Source: Stenotrophomonas indicatrix
GTDB lineage: Bacteria; Pseudomonadota; Gammaproteobacteria; Xanthomonadales; Xanthomonadaceae
DNA length: 64,000 nucleotides
Assembly (NCBI RefSeq): GCF_002750975.1
Contig: NZ_PEJS01000001.1
Span: 3,038,001 to 3,102,000 of the forward strand
Direction of reading: 5' to 3'
Part shown: in pieces, positions 55,220 to 63,063 of the stretch
How the letters are laid out: each line of letters begins with the position of its first letter
Numbering within the stretch: the stretch's first letter is position 1
Notes under the pieces: generated by a model
What the model saw: only the letters and a program-made list of their open reading frames with translations
Told to the model about the DNA's origin: nothing
The model's database searches: none
Position numbers and translations under genes: made by a program

Positions 55220-55732
55220 ATGTCGTTGTCTATCCGCCGCGCCACCCTCGCCGACGTCGACGCGTTGTCGGCGATCGCCATCGCCACCTATATCGAAACC
55301 TGGGGCGATTCCTATCCGCCGCAGGACCTGCACCGCTTCCTGCAGGATCACTACGGCGCCGAGCCGCAGCGAGCGGAACTGTCCGACCCGCGCAGCGCGG
55401 TGTGGCTGCTGCTGGAGGGTGAGACGGTGGTGGGCTATCTGGCCGCCGGTGCCAACACCCTGCCGCATGCCGAAGCACGCGAAGGCGACATCGAACTGAA
55501 GCGGCTGTACATCCTGGCCAGCCACCAGAACGGCGGCCACGGCGCGCGCCTGATGGATGCCTTCATGGCCTGGCTGGACCAGCCGCAGCGCCGCACCCTG
55601 TGGGTGGGCGTGTGGGAAGAGAACTTCGGCGCGCAGCGCTTCTACGCGCGCTACGGCTGCAGCAAGGCCGGCGAGTATGACTTCATTGTCGGCGACAGCC
55701 GCGACCGCGAGTTCATCCTGCGCCGGCCCTGA
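55220..55732 (+). CDS. GNAT-family N-acetyltransferase
   Basis: A 170-residue GNAT protein. The N terminus, SIRRATLADVDALSAIA, and ETWGDSYPPQDL match the family start. The acetyl-CoA motif A is LKRLYILASHQNGGHGARLM (about residues 93-112, with Q/R-x-x-G-x-G/A). Motif B is VWEENFGAQRFYARYGCSKAGEY (about 129-151). Substrate is unknown; similar proteins include protein and polyamine acetylases. It stands alone, 81 bp after copB and convergent with the zinc-ribbon gene, whose stop is 6 bp away. Confidence 0.88.
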   Translation: MSLSIRRATLADVDALSAIAIATYIETWGDSYPPQDLHRFLQDHYGAEPQRAELSDPRSAVWLLLEGETVVGYLAAGANTLPHAEAREGDIELKRLYILASHQNGGHGARLMDAFMAWLDQPQRRTLWVGVWEENFGAQRFYARYGCSKAGEYDFIVGDSRDREFILRRP

Positions 55733-55738
55733 GCCGCG

Positions 55739-56062
55739 TCAGAAATCGAACAACTCCGAAAGGAAGCTCTCCTTCTTCTTTTTCTTGTAACCCTGGCTGT
55801 ACTGGCCACGGCTGTCATCATGGCGCTGGCCGAGATGACGGGTATCGCGATGCATCACCGGCGGCGGAGCGGCCTGCGGTTGCACCGGCGCGGGCCCTGG
55901 CGGCGGCATGGCGGCACCTGCACCGTCAGTGGCGCGCTCGATGATCTTGTCGAGTTCGCCACGATCCAGCCATACGCCACGGCAGCTCGGGCAGTAGTCG
56001 ATCTCGATGCCATGGCGCTCGGCCATCTGCAGGGTCTGGGTCTTGCACACGGGGCACAGCAT
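55739..56062 (-). CDS. TFIIB-type zinc-ribbon protein (zf-TFIIB family)
   Basis: A 107-residue protein. The N-terminal zinc ribbon has MLCPVCKTQTLQM and IDYCPSCRGVWLDRGELDKI, the hallmark CxxC-x(n)-CxxCxGxWLDxGEL of the zf-TFIIB group. The middle is Pro/Ala/Gln-rich and the C terminus has a run of five lysines followed by ESFLSELFDF. Function of the bacterial family is not established. ATG 56062 is chosen because AGGAG lies 8 bases upstream; ATG 56068 would add two residues but with too short a gap. The gene overlaps nothing. Confidence 0.85.
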   Translation of the reverse strand: MLCPVCKTQTLQMAERHGIEIDYCPSCRGVWLDRGELDKIIERATDGAGAAMPPPGPAPVQPQAAPPPVMHRDTRHLGQRHDDSRGQYSQGYKKKKKESFLSELFDF

Positions 56063-56206
56063 TCGCATTGCTCCTGTCGGTCTGGCCTCGACTGTACCTG
56101 CGTGCGGATGACTGTGCGGCAACGCATGACCGATGGCACAGGGACTTCCGGCGCGTGCCGCCACGTCCGCCGCCCTGCAGACTGCCTCGCGACCTCGCTG
56201 CAAGGA

Positions 56207-56980
56207 ATGCATGTGACTGCCCGTGACTCGATTCCCACAGGCGTCCGCCTGTTGCTGGTGCTGTTTGGCCCTGGCCTTGGCCTGAACGTGCGCGACATCA
56301 GTGCCGCGCTGGGCGCGCCGATTCCCGCCCTGCCCATGCCCTACGGTGGCAGCCTGCTGGACAACGCGCTGGCGGTGCTGGTCGCACTGCTGCTGGCCAC
56401 GCTGCTGCGCCCCCGCGGAGTGGGCCTGCTGGCCAGCCTCGGCCTGCGCGGAAACGGCATGCGTGGCCCGTTGTGGGTGCTGCTGGCCAGCCTGCCGTGC
56501 TGGCTGGGGCTGGCCCTGCTGGGGACGCCCAACACGGCGCTGACGACGCTGGACGCCACGATGCTGGCCGTGCTGTTTCCGCTGGCCGAAGAAGTGCTGT
56601 TCCGTGGCCTCGGCTTCGTGCTGCTGGTGAAGATCGTACGCGGCCCCTGGCCGTTGCTCGCACTGCCGCAGGCGCTGCTGTTCGGCATGGTGCACTGGCT
56701 TGGCTTCGGCGGCTTCGACGGCGGCGGCATGGCCCTGTTCGTCGGCGTAGTGATCGCCTTCGGCGGCTTCATCTTCGCCTGGCTCGACCACCTCGACGGC
56801 AACACCCTGTGGTGCGGCCTGGCCCTGCACGTGTCGATGAACCTGGCCTGGAATGTGTTCAGCCTCGACGACGCCGTTGCGCTGGGCTGGCAGGCCACAA
56901 GTTTGCGCATCGGCACTACGCTGCTGGCAGTGGCAGCGCTGGCCTGGCATGTGCGGCGCCAGCGCGACCGCGCGCTGTAA
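56207..56980 (+). CDS. CPBP-family intramembrane metalloprotease homologue
   Basis: A 257-residue membrane protein with about seven hydrophobic helices. Motif 1 EEVLFRG, motif 2 FGMVHWLGFG and motif 3 HVSMNLAWN (about residues 222-230) supply the two glutamates and two histidines of the CPBP (Abi/CAAX-like) family. These proteins cleave membrane substrates, or in some groups protect producers from bacteriocins. The start is uncertain: ATG 56207 touches AAGGA closely, and GTG 56213 has better spacing. It stands alone, so the substrate is unknown. Confidence 0.82.
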   Translation: MHVTARDSIPTGVRLLLVLFGPGLGLNVRDISAALGAPIPALPMPYGGSLLDNALAVLVALLLATLLRPRGVGLLASLGLRGNGMRGPLWVLLASLPCWLGLALLGTPNTALTTLDATMLAVLFPLAEEVLFRGLGFVLLVKIVRGPWPLLALPQALLFGMVHWLGFGGFDGGGMALFVGVVIAFGGFIFAWLDHLDGNTLWCGLALHVSMNLAWNVFSLDDAVALGWQATSLRIGTTLLAVAALAWHVRRQRDRAL

Positions 56981-57072
56981 CGCCGGCTTAGCCGATCCTG
57001 CACACGGGGCTCACTGGGGGCTTGCGCATACTTGCGCGCCTTTCATGCCCTGCCGTCCGGAGTTGTTGCGTC

Positions 57073-57498
57073 ATGCTGCTGTCCAAGCGCCACGTTGAAC
57101 CACGCGTCCTGCTGATCGAAGACGCCGAGGAAACCCGTGAACTGAGCCGGATGGCGCTGGAGAGCCAGGCCTGCCACGTCGCAGGCGTCAGCAGCGCCGA
57201 AGCCGCGCTGGGCCTGCTGGCCGCCGGAGAGCGCTTCGACCTGATGTTCACCGACGTCAATCTCGGCCTGGTCAGCGGCATCGAGGCCGCCAACCGCGTG
57301 CGCAGCCTGTATCCGCAGCTGCCGATCCTGGTGACCTCCGGCATGGACCAGCATGCCGTGCTGCCGCAACTGCACGACGGCATTCATTTCCTGCCCAAGC
57401 CCTACAACATGAGCGAGCTGCTGGATGCGATCCGGCTGTGCTTCCGCCATGCCGCTGATGCCGCGCTGATGCCGGCGCCGCAGGCAAGCGCGGCCTGA
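57073..57498 (+). CDS. stand-alone response-regulator receiver protein
   Basis: A 141-residue single receiver domain. Phosphorylation-site features are VLLIEDAEETREL (acidic pair), LMFTDVNLGLVSG with the acceptor Asp (about residue 59), the switch LVTSGM (about 88-93) and the Lys in FLPKPYNMSEL (about 113). There is no output domain and no kinase gene beside it. The partner is thus unknown; a hybrid kinase or a multi-sensor kinase elsewhere is likely. ATG 57073 is preferred over a longer frame because the domain begins 10 residues later. A tandem SMAG array follows the stop. Confidence 0.85.
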   Translation: MLLSKRHVEPRVLLIEDAEETRELSRMALESQACHVAGVSSAEAALGLLAAGERFDLMFTDVNLGLVSGIEAANRVRSLYPQLPILVTSGMDQHAVLPQLHDGIHFLPKPYNMSELLDAIRLCFRHAADAALMPAPQASAA

Positions 57499-57507
57499 GG
57501 CTGCCAT

Positions 57508-57739
57508 CCACGCATGGCGTGGATCTACTGGTGCAGCCACGCATGGCGTGGCTCTACTGGTGCGTCCACGCATGGCGTGGATCTACTGGTCCATCCACGC
57601 ATGGCGTGGCTCTACGGGTGCATCCACGCATGGCGTGGATCTACTGGTCCATCCACGCATGGCGTGGCTCTACGGGTGCATCCACGCATGGCGTGTATCT
57701 ACTGGTGCATCCAGGCGCGGCGTCGATCTACTTCGATGC
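57508..57739. repeat. eight tandem 29-bp SMAG-type units with 58-bp higher-order periodicity
   Basis: Units begin at 57508, 57537, 57566, 57595, 57624, 57653, 57682 and 57711 (the last degenerate). Each has CCACGCATGGCGTGG and then CTCTAC or ATCTAC. From 57566 the units alternate between an ATCTACTGGTCC type and a CTCTACGGGTGC type, so the true repeat there is 58 bp (57566-57623 equals 57624-57681). It occupies the gap between the receiver gene and the esterase gene; frames through it are not genes. Confidence 0.9.
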
Positions 57740-57769
57740 GCACCGTTGCGTGAACGGAAAATGCTGCCA

Positions 57770-57793
57770 GTAGATCCACGCCATGCGTGGATG
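57770..57793 (+). repeat. SMAG hairpin in the opposite orientation to the tandem array
   Basis: GTAG followed by ATCCACGC CAT GCGTGGAT. It closes the 29-bp array in inverted orientation, as at 16997. Confidence 0.8.
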
Positions 57794-57803
57794 GAGCCGG
57801 CCG

Positions 57804-58739
57804 TCAGCCGCCGGTATACGGTCCTTCGCCCGGAAGTACCTCAAGCAGCGCACCGGTGATCACGCGCGGATACACGGTGAGATGGTCTTCGCCATCAATC
57901 ACGATGTTCTCCACCTGCAGCTTGCGACCGCTGCGCTGCAGCTGACCGGCGAAGTCGGCGGTCTGCCGCAGCATGTCGTTGCCCGTTGAATAGCGCGGCC
58001 CCGGCTTGACCGTCTCGTAGCCGCCCACCGACAGCAGCACGCGGATGGGCTGTGACGGCATCACGGCGGCATCCTGCATGCGCGGCAGCAGGCCCTGGTC
58101 GAACCACAGCGACGGACTGGACAGGATATAGGTGCCGAACATGTCGGGCTGGGTCGTCAGCACGTAAGCACCCAACAGCGCGCCATAGGAATGACCCGCA
58201 AACACGCGCCGGGCCGGATCGGTACGGTAGCGCGCATCGATCATCGGCAGCGCGTGGTCAGCCAGGAAGTCGCGGTAATGGGCCGCGCCGCCATAGGTCA
58301 CGTCATCGCTGTAGTAGCCGGAAGGGGTGCGTACAGGATCACTGGGGGTGTAGTCGCGCGAGCGGCTCTGTTTGGAGGTCAGGCCTTCCTGCGGCGGCAA
58401 ACCGACCAGGATGAAATCCTCGATGTTGACGCCCTGCTGCCCCACCAAGTTGCGTATGCTGCGCACCAGCGGAAAGCTGTACAGCGCATCGGTCACGTAC
58501 ACCACCGGATAACGCTTCTGCGGATGCGCCGCGTAGCCGGCAGGCAACGCCACCCACAGGGCATAGTCGCGCCCGATCGGGTCATGCACGCGCAGTGACT
58601 CGGTATCGGGCAGCACAACGCCTGGCACGGCCGTCGCGCTTTCCCTGGCTTCCTTCTGCGTTGCCGGCGGCGCCACCGACATCGCGCACCCTGCCAAGGC
58701 CAGGCAGGCCAGCACACTCCATACACGCACACGCTGCAT
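57804..58739 (-). CDS. esterase-D-like alpha/beta-hydrolase lipoprotein
   Basis: A 311-residue exported lipoprotein: the signal peptide ends in the lipobox LALAGC (Cys about residue 17). The hydrolase fold (PF00756-like putative esterase) shows KRYPVVYVTDALYSF, the HYRDFLADHALPMIDARYRTD lid, the nucleophile elbow AGHSYGALLGAYV (Ser about 165) and a catalytic His near the end (GEDHLTVYPRV). The family includes siderophore esterases and S-formylglutathione hydrolases. The substrate is not clear. ATG 58739 has AGGAG upstream. The next gene upstream, 83 bp away, is a homologue in the same orientation, so they may be an old duplication. Confidence 0.87.
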   Translation of the reverse strand: MQRVRVWSVLACLALAGCAMSVAPPATQKEARESATAVPGVVLPDTESLRVHDPIGRDYALWVALPAGYAAHPQKRYPVVYVTDALYSFPLVRSIRNLVGQQGVNIEDFILVGLPPQEGLTSKQSRSRDYTPSDPVRTPSGYYSDDVTYGGAAHYRDFLADHALPMIDARYRTDPARRVFAGHSYGALLGAYVLTTQPDMFGTYILSSPSLWFDQGLLPRMQDAAVMPSQPIRVLLSVGGYETVKPGPRYSTGNDMLRQTADFAGQLQRSGRKLQVENIVIDGEDHLTVYPRVITGALLEVLPGEGPYTGG

Positions 58740-58822
58740 CCGCGCTCTCCTGTTGCGGGCGGCGCACCCAGGTGGCGCCGCTGATGCATCCTCACACACC
58801 GCGTTGTTGCACGCCAAACCTC

Positions 58823-59668
58823 TCAAGGCGACGCAGGCGGCGGTACCGGGAACAACGTACGCAGGCCCTGCAGGGCGGCCGGGTGGTAGATCGTGGCATG
58901 GGTCTCTTCCGGCAGCGGCTGGTACTTCACCAGCGTTGCCGGCGATGCCTGCTGCAGCAGCGCCGCCAAGCGCGCGCTCGACGCTGCCAGTTCCGGCTGG
59001 CCACTGCTGGCCAGGAACAGCCGCGCACCGCTGCGCGCGACCGACGGCACCTGCTTGCCTGCGCCAGACAGCAAGGCGCCGCCGTTCCACCACAGGCTGG
59101 GGTCCAGCGCGATATAGCTGTTGAACAAGGCCGGTTCCTGCAGCAGCGTCTCGATCACGAACAACCCGGCCAGCGATTCCCCGATCAGTGCCCGCTCGTC
59201 GGTGGTCGCATAGCGCTGGCGTACCTGCGGCATCAGTTCATCGCGCAGGAAATCACGGTACGCCGCCGAGCCACCAATGCGCGGCGCGATCTTCTGGTCC
59301 TCAGGATCACGGCTCGGGCCGGTCATGTCGCGGCGGCGCTCGGTGTTCTCGATGCCGACCAGCAGGAACGGACGCATGCTGCCGTTGCCGGTCAGCACCT
59401 GCACCAACCCGGCCACGTGCAGGAAGTCCTCGCCGATGCCGCCGTCGGGCATGTACAGCACCGGCAGTGGCGTCTTCGGGTCCAGACCCCACGGCTGCGG
59501 GCGATAGACGTTGATGCGCCGGGTTTCGCCCAACGCCTTGGACTGGAGGGTGAAGGTCTCGCCGATGACCAACGGTGAGGCGACCGCCGGCTGAGGCGCC
59601 GGTTCGGCGGCCATCAGCGGCGCGGCGGAGACACAGGACAACAACAGCGACAGTACGATCAAGCGCAT
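58823..59668 (-). CDS. exported esterase-D-like alpha/beta hydrolase
   Basis: A 281-residue protein with a signal peptide (about residues 1-20, ending APLMAAEP) without a lipobox. It shows the same fold as its neighbour: LPVLYMPDGGIGEDFLHVAG, the AAYRDFLRDELMPQVRQRY lid, the nucleophile elbow IGESLAGLFVIE (Ser about 157) and a final ETHATIYHPAAL with the catalytic His. Role unknown; relatives cleave catecholate siderophores or acyl esters. ATG 59668 was preferred; ATG 59680 is an in-frame alternative four codons upstream. It shares direction with the lipoprotein esterase downstream. Confidence 0.86.
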   Translation of the reverse strand: MRLIVLSLLLSCVSAAPLMAAEPAPQPAVASPLVIGETFTLQSKALGETRRINVYRPQPWGLDPKTPLPVLYMPDGGIGEDFLHVAGLVQVLTGNGSMRPFLLVGIENTERRRDMTGPSRDPEDQKIAPRIGGSAAYRDFLRDELMPQVRQRYATTDERALIGESLAGLFVIETLLQEPALFNSYIALDPSLWWNGGALLSGAGKQVPSVARSGARLFLASSGQPELAASSARLAALLQQASPATLVKYQPLPEETHATIYHPAALQGLRTLFPVPPPASP

Positions 59669-59737
59669 TGGGCGCCCCATCCAGCGAAAGATGCCGAGCA
59701 TAGCGCCCGGACGCGCGCAGTGGCGCCTGCCAGATGG

Positions 59738-59761
59738 GTAGATCCATGCCATGCCTGGATG
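59738..59761 (+). repeat. SMAG-like hairpin of the GTAGATCCATGCC class
   Basis: GTAG with an imperfect ATCCA.GC/GC.TGGAT stem. The region 59762-60130 that follows contains a 7-bp GGTACGG/CCGTACC hairpin (59783-59799) and otherwise nothing I can support. Confidence 0.6.
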
Positions 59762-60135
59762 ACTTGCCGTGACTCGCGCCCGGGTACGGCCCCCGTACCG
59801 CGCGTGCACCGCCACGTGTCGTGTTTGAACCGCCAAGGACGCCACTATCGTCGCACCTGCACCGAAATGCGGTGGGTACAACTGGAACGCACAGAGGACA
59901 TTGATAGCGAAAGTGAAGCCAGCTTTACACACGCTGGTTCACGGCAGATGCATCGCAATGTGCGGTTTGCGGCATCTTCCAGCGCGATCAACCAGCTGCG
60001 GAAACGAATGCGTCGTGTACTGACGCTTGCTGCGCAGGACAGGCCTGCGCCACCATCGTCGCGCGTCTGGATTCCGCATGTCCTTCCGGAAATTCCTGAT
60101 TGAAATCCAAGCGAAAGCGCAAACACCATGCTGCG

Positions 60136-60352
60136 CCACCGACAACGGGTGGCACCGGGCCTGCAAGCCCGTGATGATTTTCGAGCCGTTGTTTACGCTT
60201 GCCCGCCGGCACCGTTCTTCAATGGTGCCGGCGGGTAATCCGTCGGCCTTTATGGCGGGCGGTGCGTGGGGGCCTTCGTGCCCGCCGGTCAATGGCTCTA
60301 ATCATCCCGGCTTGCAGCCACGCACCGTCCGCCACCCGCTCTGCGCGGTGGC
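60136..60352 (+). promoter_or_regulatory. hairpin-rich structured leader upstream of a small protein gene
   Basis: Four strong foldbacks lie in a row. They are CCACC/GGTGG (60136-60152); CGGGC/GCCCG (60156-60171); a perfect 12-bp stem CCCGCCGGCACC (60202-60213/60224-60235); and a 16-bp outer stem (60254-60269 with 60318-60333, one G-T pair). The outer stem encloses GGGC/GCCC (60270-60283) and GCCGG/CCGGC (60284-60311), a three-way-junction shape. A GCCACC/GGTGGC hairpin (60331-60352) competes for the last three bases of the outer stem. The arrangement suggests a structured RNA or leader for the gene at 60382; this is inferred from pairing only. Confidence 0.55.
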
Positions 60353-60381
60353 ACTCCCACCTCAGAGCCGAGGAAGCCGAG

Positions 60382-60738
60382 ATGACCGAAGGTCCGCCCT
60401 ATGCCTCATATGCCGCCAGCGTCAACGACGACGATGACAACCCTGCGCCCGAACTGAGCACGTTCCTGGGTTGCCTCAAACGCATCCGCGCGGGCGAAGG
60501 TGCAGACGGCCAGCCCTGGCCTGATACCAGCCTTCCCGCAGGGCGCAGGCTGGCACTGTCACGCGTGGAGCGGGCGGCCGTCGGCATGCTGACCGTGGCA
60601 GAGATGCTGCACGCCGCCGATCGCTGCCGATCGATGGCAACGCCGGACCGGCATCTGGATGACGGCGTGGTCGAAGGGCTGTTCTTCGCCTTCCGCGGGC
60701 TGGCGGAACTGGTATGCCGGGATATCCGGGCTGAGTAG
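60382..60738 (+). CDS. small cytoplasmic protein of unknown function
   Basis: A 118-residue protein that I do not recognise with certainty. It has an acidic, disordered N terminus (residues 1-25, with DDDD) and a helical C-terminal half: LALSRVERAAVGMLTVAEMLH (about 64-84) and GVVEGLFFAFRGLAELVCRDI (about 95-115). There is no signal peptide or membrane segment. GAGGA lies 8 bases before ATG 60382. It follows an unusual hairpin-rich leader. The pattern recalls small DUF3077-type proteins of Pseudomonas, which I recall as also having structured leaders, but that link is not demonstrated here. Confidence 0.7.
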   Translation: MTEGPPYASYAASVNDDDDNPAPELSTFLGCLKRIRAGEGADGQPWPDTSLPAGRRLALSRVERAAVGMLTVAEMLHAADRCRSMATPDRHLDDGVVEGLFFAFRGLAELVCRDIRAE

Positions 60739-60817
60739 GAACCCTGCACCGTAATCCAGCCCATACTCGGGCCGGGCCCGTCCCGGGTTCCATCGACACT
60801 GACACAAGGAGGTTCGC

Positions 60818-61135
60818 ATGTTGAATGCCATGATCATTGCCGCGCTGGCCGCAAGCCCAGCCGCGCCCGTACCGTACGCCGACTGCCTGCTCGGCAACAT
60901 CCAACCCGGTCTGTCCGACCGCGCCGTGCAATTGGTGCAGCAGGCGTGCGCCGCGAAGTACCCCGACAGCTTCACTGCCTCGCTGGAACTGGAGCGCAAT
61001 TACAGCGCCCAGCGGCAGGCCCGGTTCGACGCAGAGCGCGCCGCAGTGGAGCGTGCGGCCAACGCGGCCGCCGTTGCCGCACAAGTAGCGGCAGACCGCG
61101 AGGCAGCCCGTTCCCAGGGCGCGAAGTCCAGGTAG
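60818..61135 (+). CDS. small exported Ala-rich protein of unknown function
   Basis: A 105-residue protein with a strong AAGGAGG ribosome site 5 bases before ATG 60818. The N terminus (MLNAMIIAALAASPAAP) is a short signal peptide. Two cysteines follow (about residues 23 and 44: YADCLLG, QQACAAKY), possibly forming a disulfide, and then a charged Ala/Arg/Glu-rich helix (about 55-105) that looks like a coiled coil. I do not recognise a family. It is the last chromosomal gene before the tRNA-Lys remnant, with a terminator hairpin 23 bp after the stop. Confidence 0.8.
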   Translation: MLNAMIIAALAASPAAPVPYADCLLGNIQPGLSDRAVQLVQQACAAKYPDSFTASLELERNYSAQRQARFDAERAAVERAANAAAVAAQVAADREAARSQGAKSR

Positions 61136-61157
61136 GACCTCACCGTTCTGCAACAAG

Positions 61158-61182
61158 AAAGGCACCGCTTGGCGGTGCCTTT
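61158..61182. terminator. bidirectional rho-independent terminator beside the tRNA-Lys remnant
   Basis: AAAGGCACCGC/GCGGTGCCTTT, an 11-bp stem with a 3-base loop and T-runs on both sides. In the minus direction it lies 28 bp beyond the CCA end of the tRNA fragment, exactly where a tRNA-Lys terminator would be. It can equally serve the small exported protein gene on the plus strand. Confidence 0.85.
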
Positions 61183-61209
61183 CTGGATGACCGGAGTCAT
61201 TGCCTGCAA

Positions 61210-61254
61210 TGGTGGGCCGTGATGGATTCGAACCATCGACCAAAAGATTAAAAG
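61210..61254 (-). other. 3' fragment of a tRNA-Lys gene, probable island attachment site
   Basis: On the minus strand this reads from CTTTTAATC (anticodon-loop region, TTT anticodon) through the T-arm GATGG-TTCGAAT-CCATC to the acceptor CGGCCCACCA. The D-arm, the 5' half of the anticodon stem and the 5' acceptor strand, which should continue to the right of 61254, are absent and replaced by unrelated sequence. A partial tRNA 3' end of this kind is what tyrosine-integrase islands leave at the end distal to the intact tRNA. The chromosome then lies to the left and the island to the right. Confidence 0.8.
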
Positions 61255-61412
61255 AAAGCTTAACTATGCCGTTAAAACAATAACTTATGCGGGATTTTTT
61301 CCCCGGCAGGGCTGTGTGGAACCATTGAGATATCAAGGCGGGCGATGTAATTTTCCCGGAGCGCTGGCGCATTGGGCCCGGCGCTTCTGACGCGCTCAAG
61401 GATCCGAGATCG

Positions 61413-62918
61413 ATGTCCTATCTGCCTAAGCTGCTGCCCTACGTTCGTCACGGTACCACTGAGGGCGATCGCAACTTCCTCAACGACGTCTTTGTGACCC
61501 CCGCACAGCTCGCCTCGATCTGCGGCGTGGAGCCGGGTAGCATGCGCGTATTGGTGGGTAACAAGGGAGCGGGCAAGTCTGCTCTCACGGAATGGCTCAG
61601 GAAGGCGGCAGTCGAGTCTAAGACGCCATGCGTCCTCGTGAGACCAGATCAGTTGGTAGGCGCGGGCGTACCTTCCGCGACTGACTTGGCAACGCTAAAG
61701 CGGTTCTTTTATGAAACGCTGCTGCGCTCGGTCGCTGTTGAGATCGGTTCACAGATCGCTTCTTACCTGCCGCTTACTGGCAGTCGTGCCACCTTGTACA
61801 ACGAGGCTGTGTCAGGAGGCGCATCAGGAGACATCGTGTCTAAGGCGGTGTCACTGATCGGAGAGTTCTCAGAGCCTGTGACCAAAATAGATACAAAGAA
61901 GTTGCTCAGTCGCATCAGCGGTAGGAATTCAACTGCCGCTTTGACATCTGCGTTGAATGACCACTTGTTGAACAAGAGCGAGAAGCTGTTCCTCTTGTTA
62001 ATAGATGACACGGATCAGATAGCCGCGCCTGATGACCGCCAGCAGCTGAACAAAATATGGGCGTTGATTCTCGCGGTCAGACGACTGGCCATGGAGTGCA
62101 ACGCCGTCCGGCCGATCGTTACCTTGCGATCCAGTGTCTGGTCGAGGTTGATGCATGAAAACGCAGGACAGCGAGACCAAGTAGATCATATCCGTCCGCT
62201 TACTGTGCAGCTACGTGCCAGCGATGAAGTGATTGTCCAAATCATTGAACGGCGTATGCGGGAGGCAATGAAAACGGTGAAAATGCCCGCTCTCACTGCG
62301 TATGCACCGTTCTTTGAGGGACAGGACGTTCTGCTCCCAGGCAGTAAACAACGTCGCCGCTGGTCAGACTTCATCGCGAAGTCCGCTCGCGAGCGCCCAC
62401 GTGATGCTTTGCAGTTGATCAAGAGCATGATCGAGGTGGCTGAGGACAACACCCACCCTAAGATCGGTGATGACGACGCCGATCGCGCAATGTCAATCTA
62501 CTCTTCCGAGAGGGTCGACGACGTCGCGAATGAATACTCACTCGATCTCCCTTCAGTCCGAGAGTTGATCGACTCTTTCCATTCCTCCGATTTCGAGATG
62601 GGGTTTGAACAGCTGCGAGACCATCTCGCTAGGTCGCTGGGCATTGCACAGATGCAACTTCGAGGATCTACGTTGCAGAACCGAGATGATCACATCATCG
62701 CACTATTGGCTCTCTTACATGAAGTCGGGTTTGTCAACGCACGCATCGTGGACAAGACCAAGCCGAAAGGGTTTGCTCACAAGAACTACTCGGATGATCC
62801 CAAGTTCGTTCGTTACGAAAACTGGAACAATCTCCAAGCTGCCCACTGGGAGATCCATCCGGCCTTCCGCAGCCATCTGCTAAACGTTAAGGATGCCAAA
62901 GCGAGGGCTACGCGCTAG
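61413..62918 (+). CDS. P-loop ATPase resembling the Sll1717 family, first gene of the island
   Basis: A 501-residue protein. Walker A is GNKGAGKS (residues 49-56) and Walker B FLLLIDD (about 193-199), followed by an Asp-Gln-Ile and a later LRSSVWSRL resembling the sensor region of STAND/KAP-like ATPases. The C-terminal third (about 390-501) is mixed helix/strand and may be a winged helix: IIALLALLHEVGFVNARIVD. Such ATPases occur mainly on mobile islands and are often suspected in phage defence. The base composition (about 52% GC) and codon use are clearly unlike the chromosome to the left. AAGGA precedes ATG 61413. No enzymatic partner is visible inside the window. Confidence 0.78.
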   Translation: MSYLPKLLPYVRHGTTEGDRNFLNDVFVTPAQLASICGVEPGSMRVLVGNKGAGKSALTEWLRKAAVESKTPCVLVRPDQLVGAGVPSATDLATLKRFFYETLLRSVAVEIGSQIASYLPLTGSRATLYNEAVSGGASGDIVSKAVSLIGEFSEPVTKIDTKKLLSRISGRNSTAALTSALNDHLLNKSEKLFLLLIDDTDQIAAPDDRQQLNKIWALILAVRRLAMECNAVRPIVTLRSSVWSRLMHENAGQRDQVDHIRPLTVQLRASDEVIVQIIERRMREAMKTVKMPALTAYAPFFEGQDVLLPGSKQRRRWSDFIAKSARERPRDALQLIKSMIEVAEDNTHPKIGDDDADRAMSIYSSERVDDVANEYSLDLPSVRELIDSFHSSDFEMGFEQLRDHLARSLGIAQMQLRGSTLQNRDDHIIALLALLHEVGFVNARIVDKTKPKGFAHKNYSDDPKFVRYENWNNLQAAHWEIHPAFRSHLLNVKDAKARATR

Positions 62919-63063
62919 ATAGCCTCAGCACTGTGACACGTGGTGGCAGGCGATCCAATGAAGTGTTTGCCATCAACGAGACGGTGGCCACTTTTCCGCT
63001 CGTAGGATGGAACCTTCGCCAGTCGCTCGTCTCAGTTGTAGGTGCTGGGGAGTCGGCGGATGC

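Noticed and set aside
57508..57739. The 29-bp array considered as a CRISPR
   Set aside because: There are no unique spacers; units abut at 29 bp and are themselves GTAG-type hairpins. No cas genes are near.
59867..60103. A 78-codon frame on the plus strand and an overlapping minus-strand frame
   Set aside because: Neither has a ribosome site, a domain or a conserved-looking composition. The region is treated as non-coding.
61210..61254. An intact tRNA-Lys gene
   Set aside because: The T-arm and acceptor 3' strand are present, but the D-arm and 5' acceptor strand cannot be found within 80 bp to the right.
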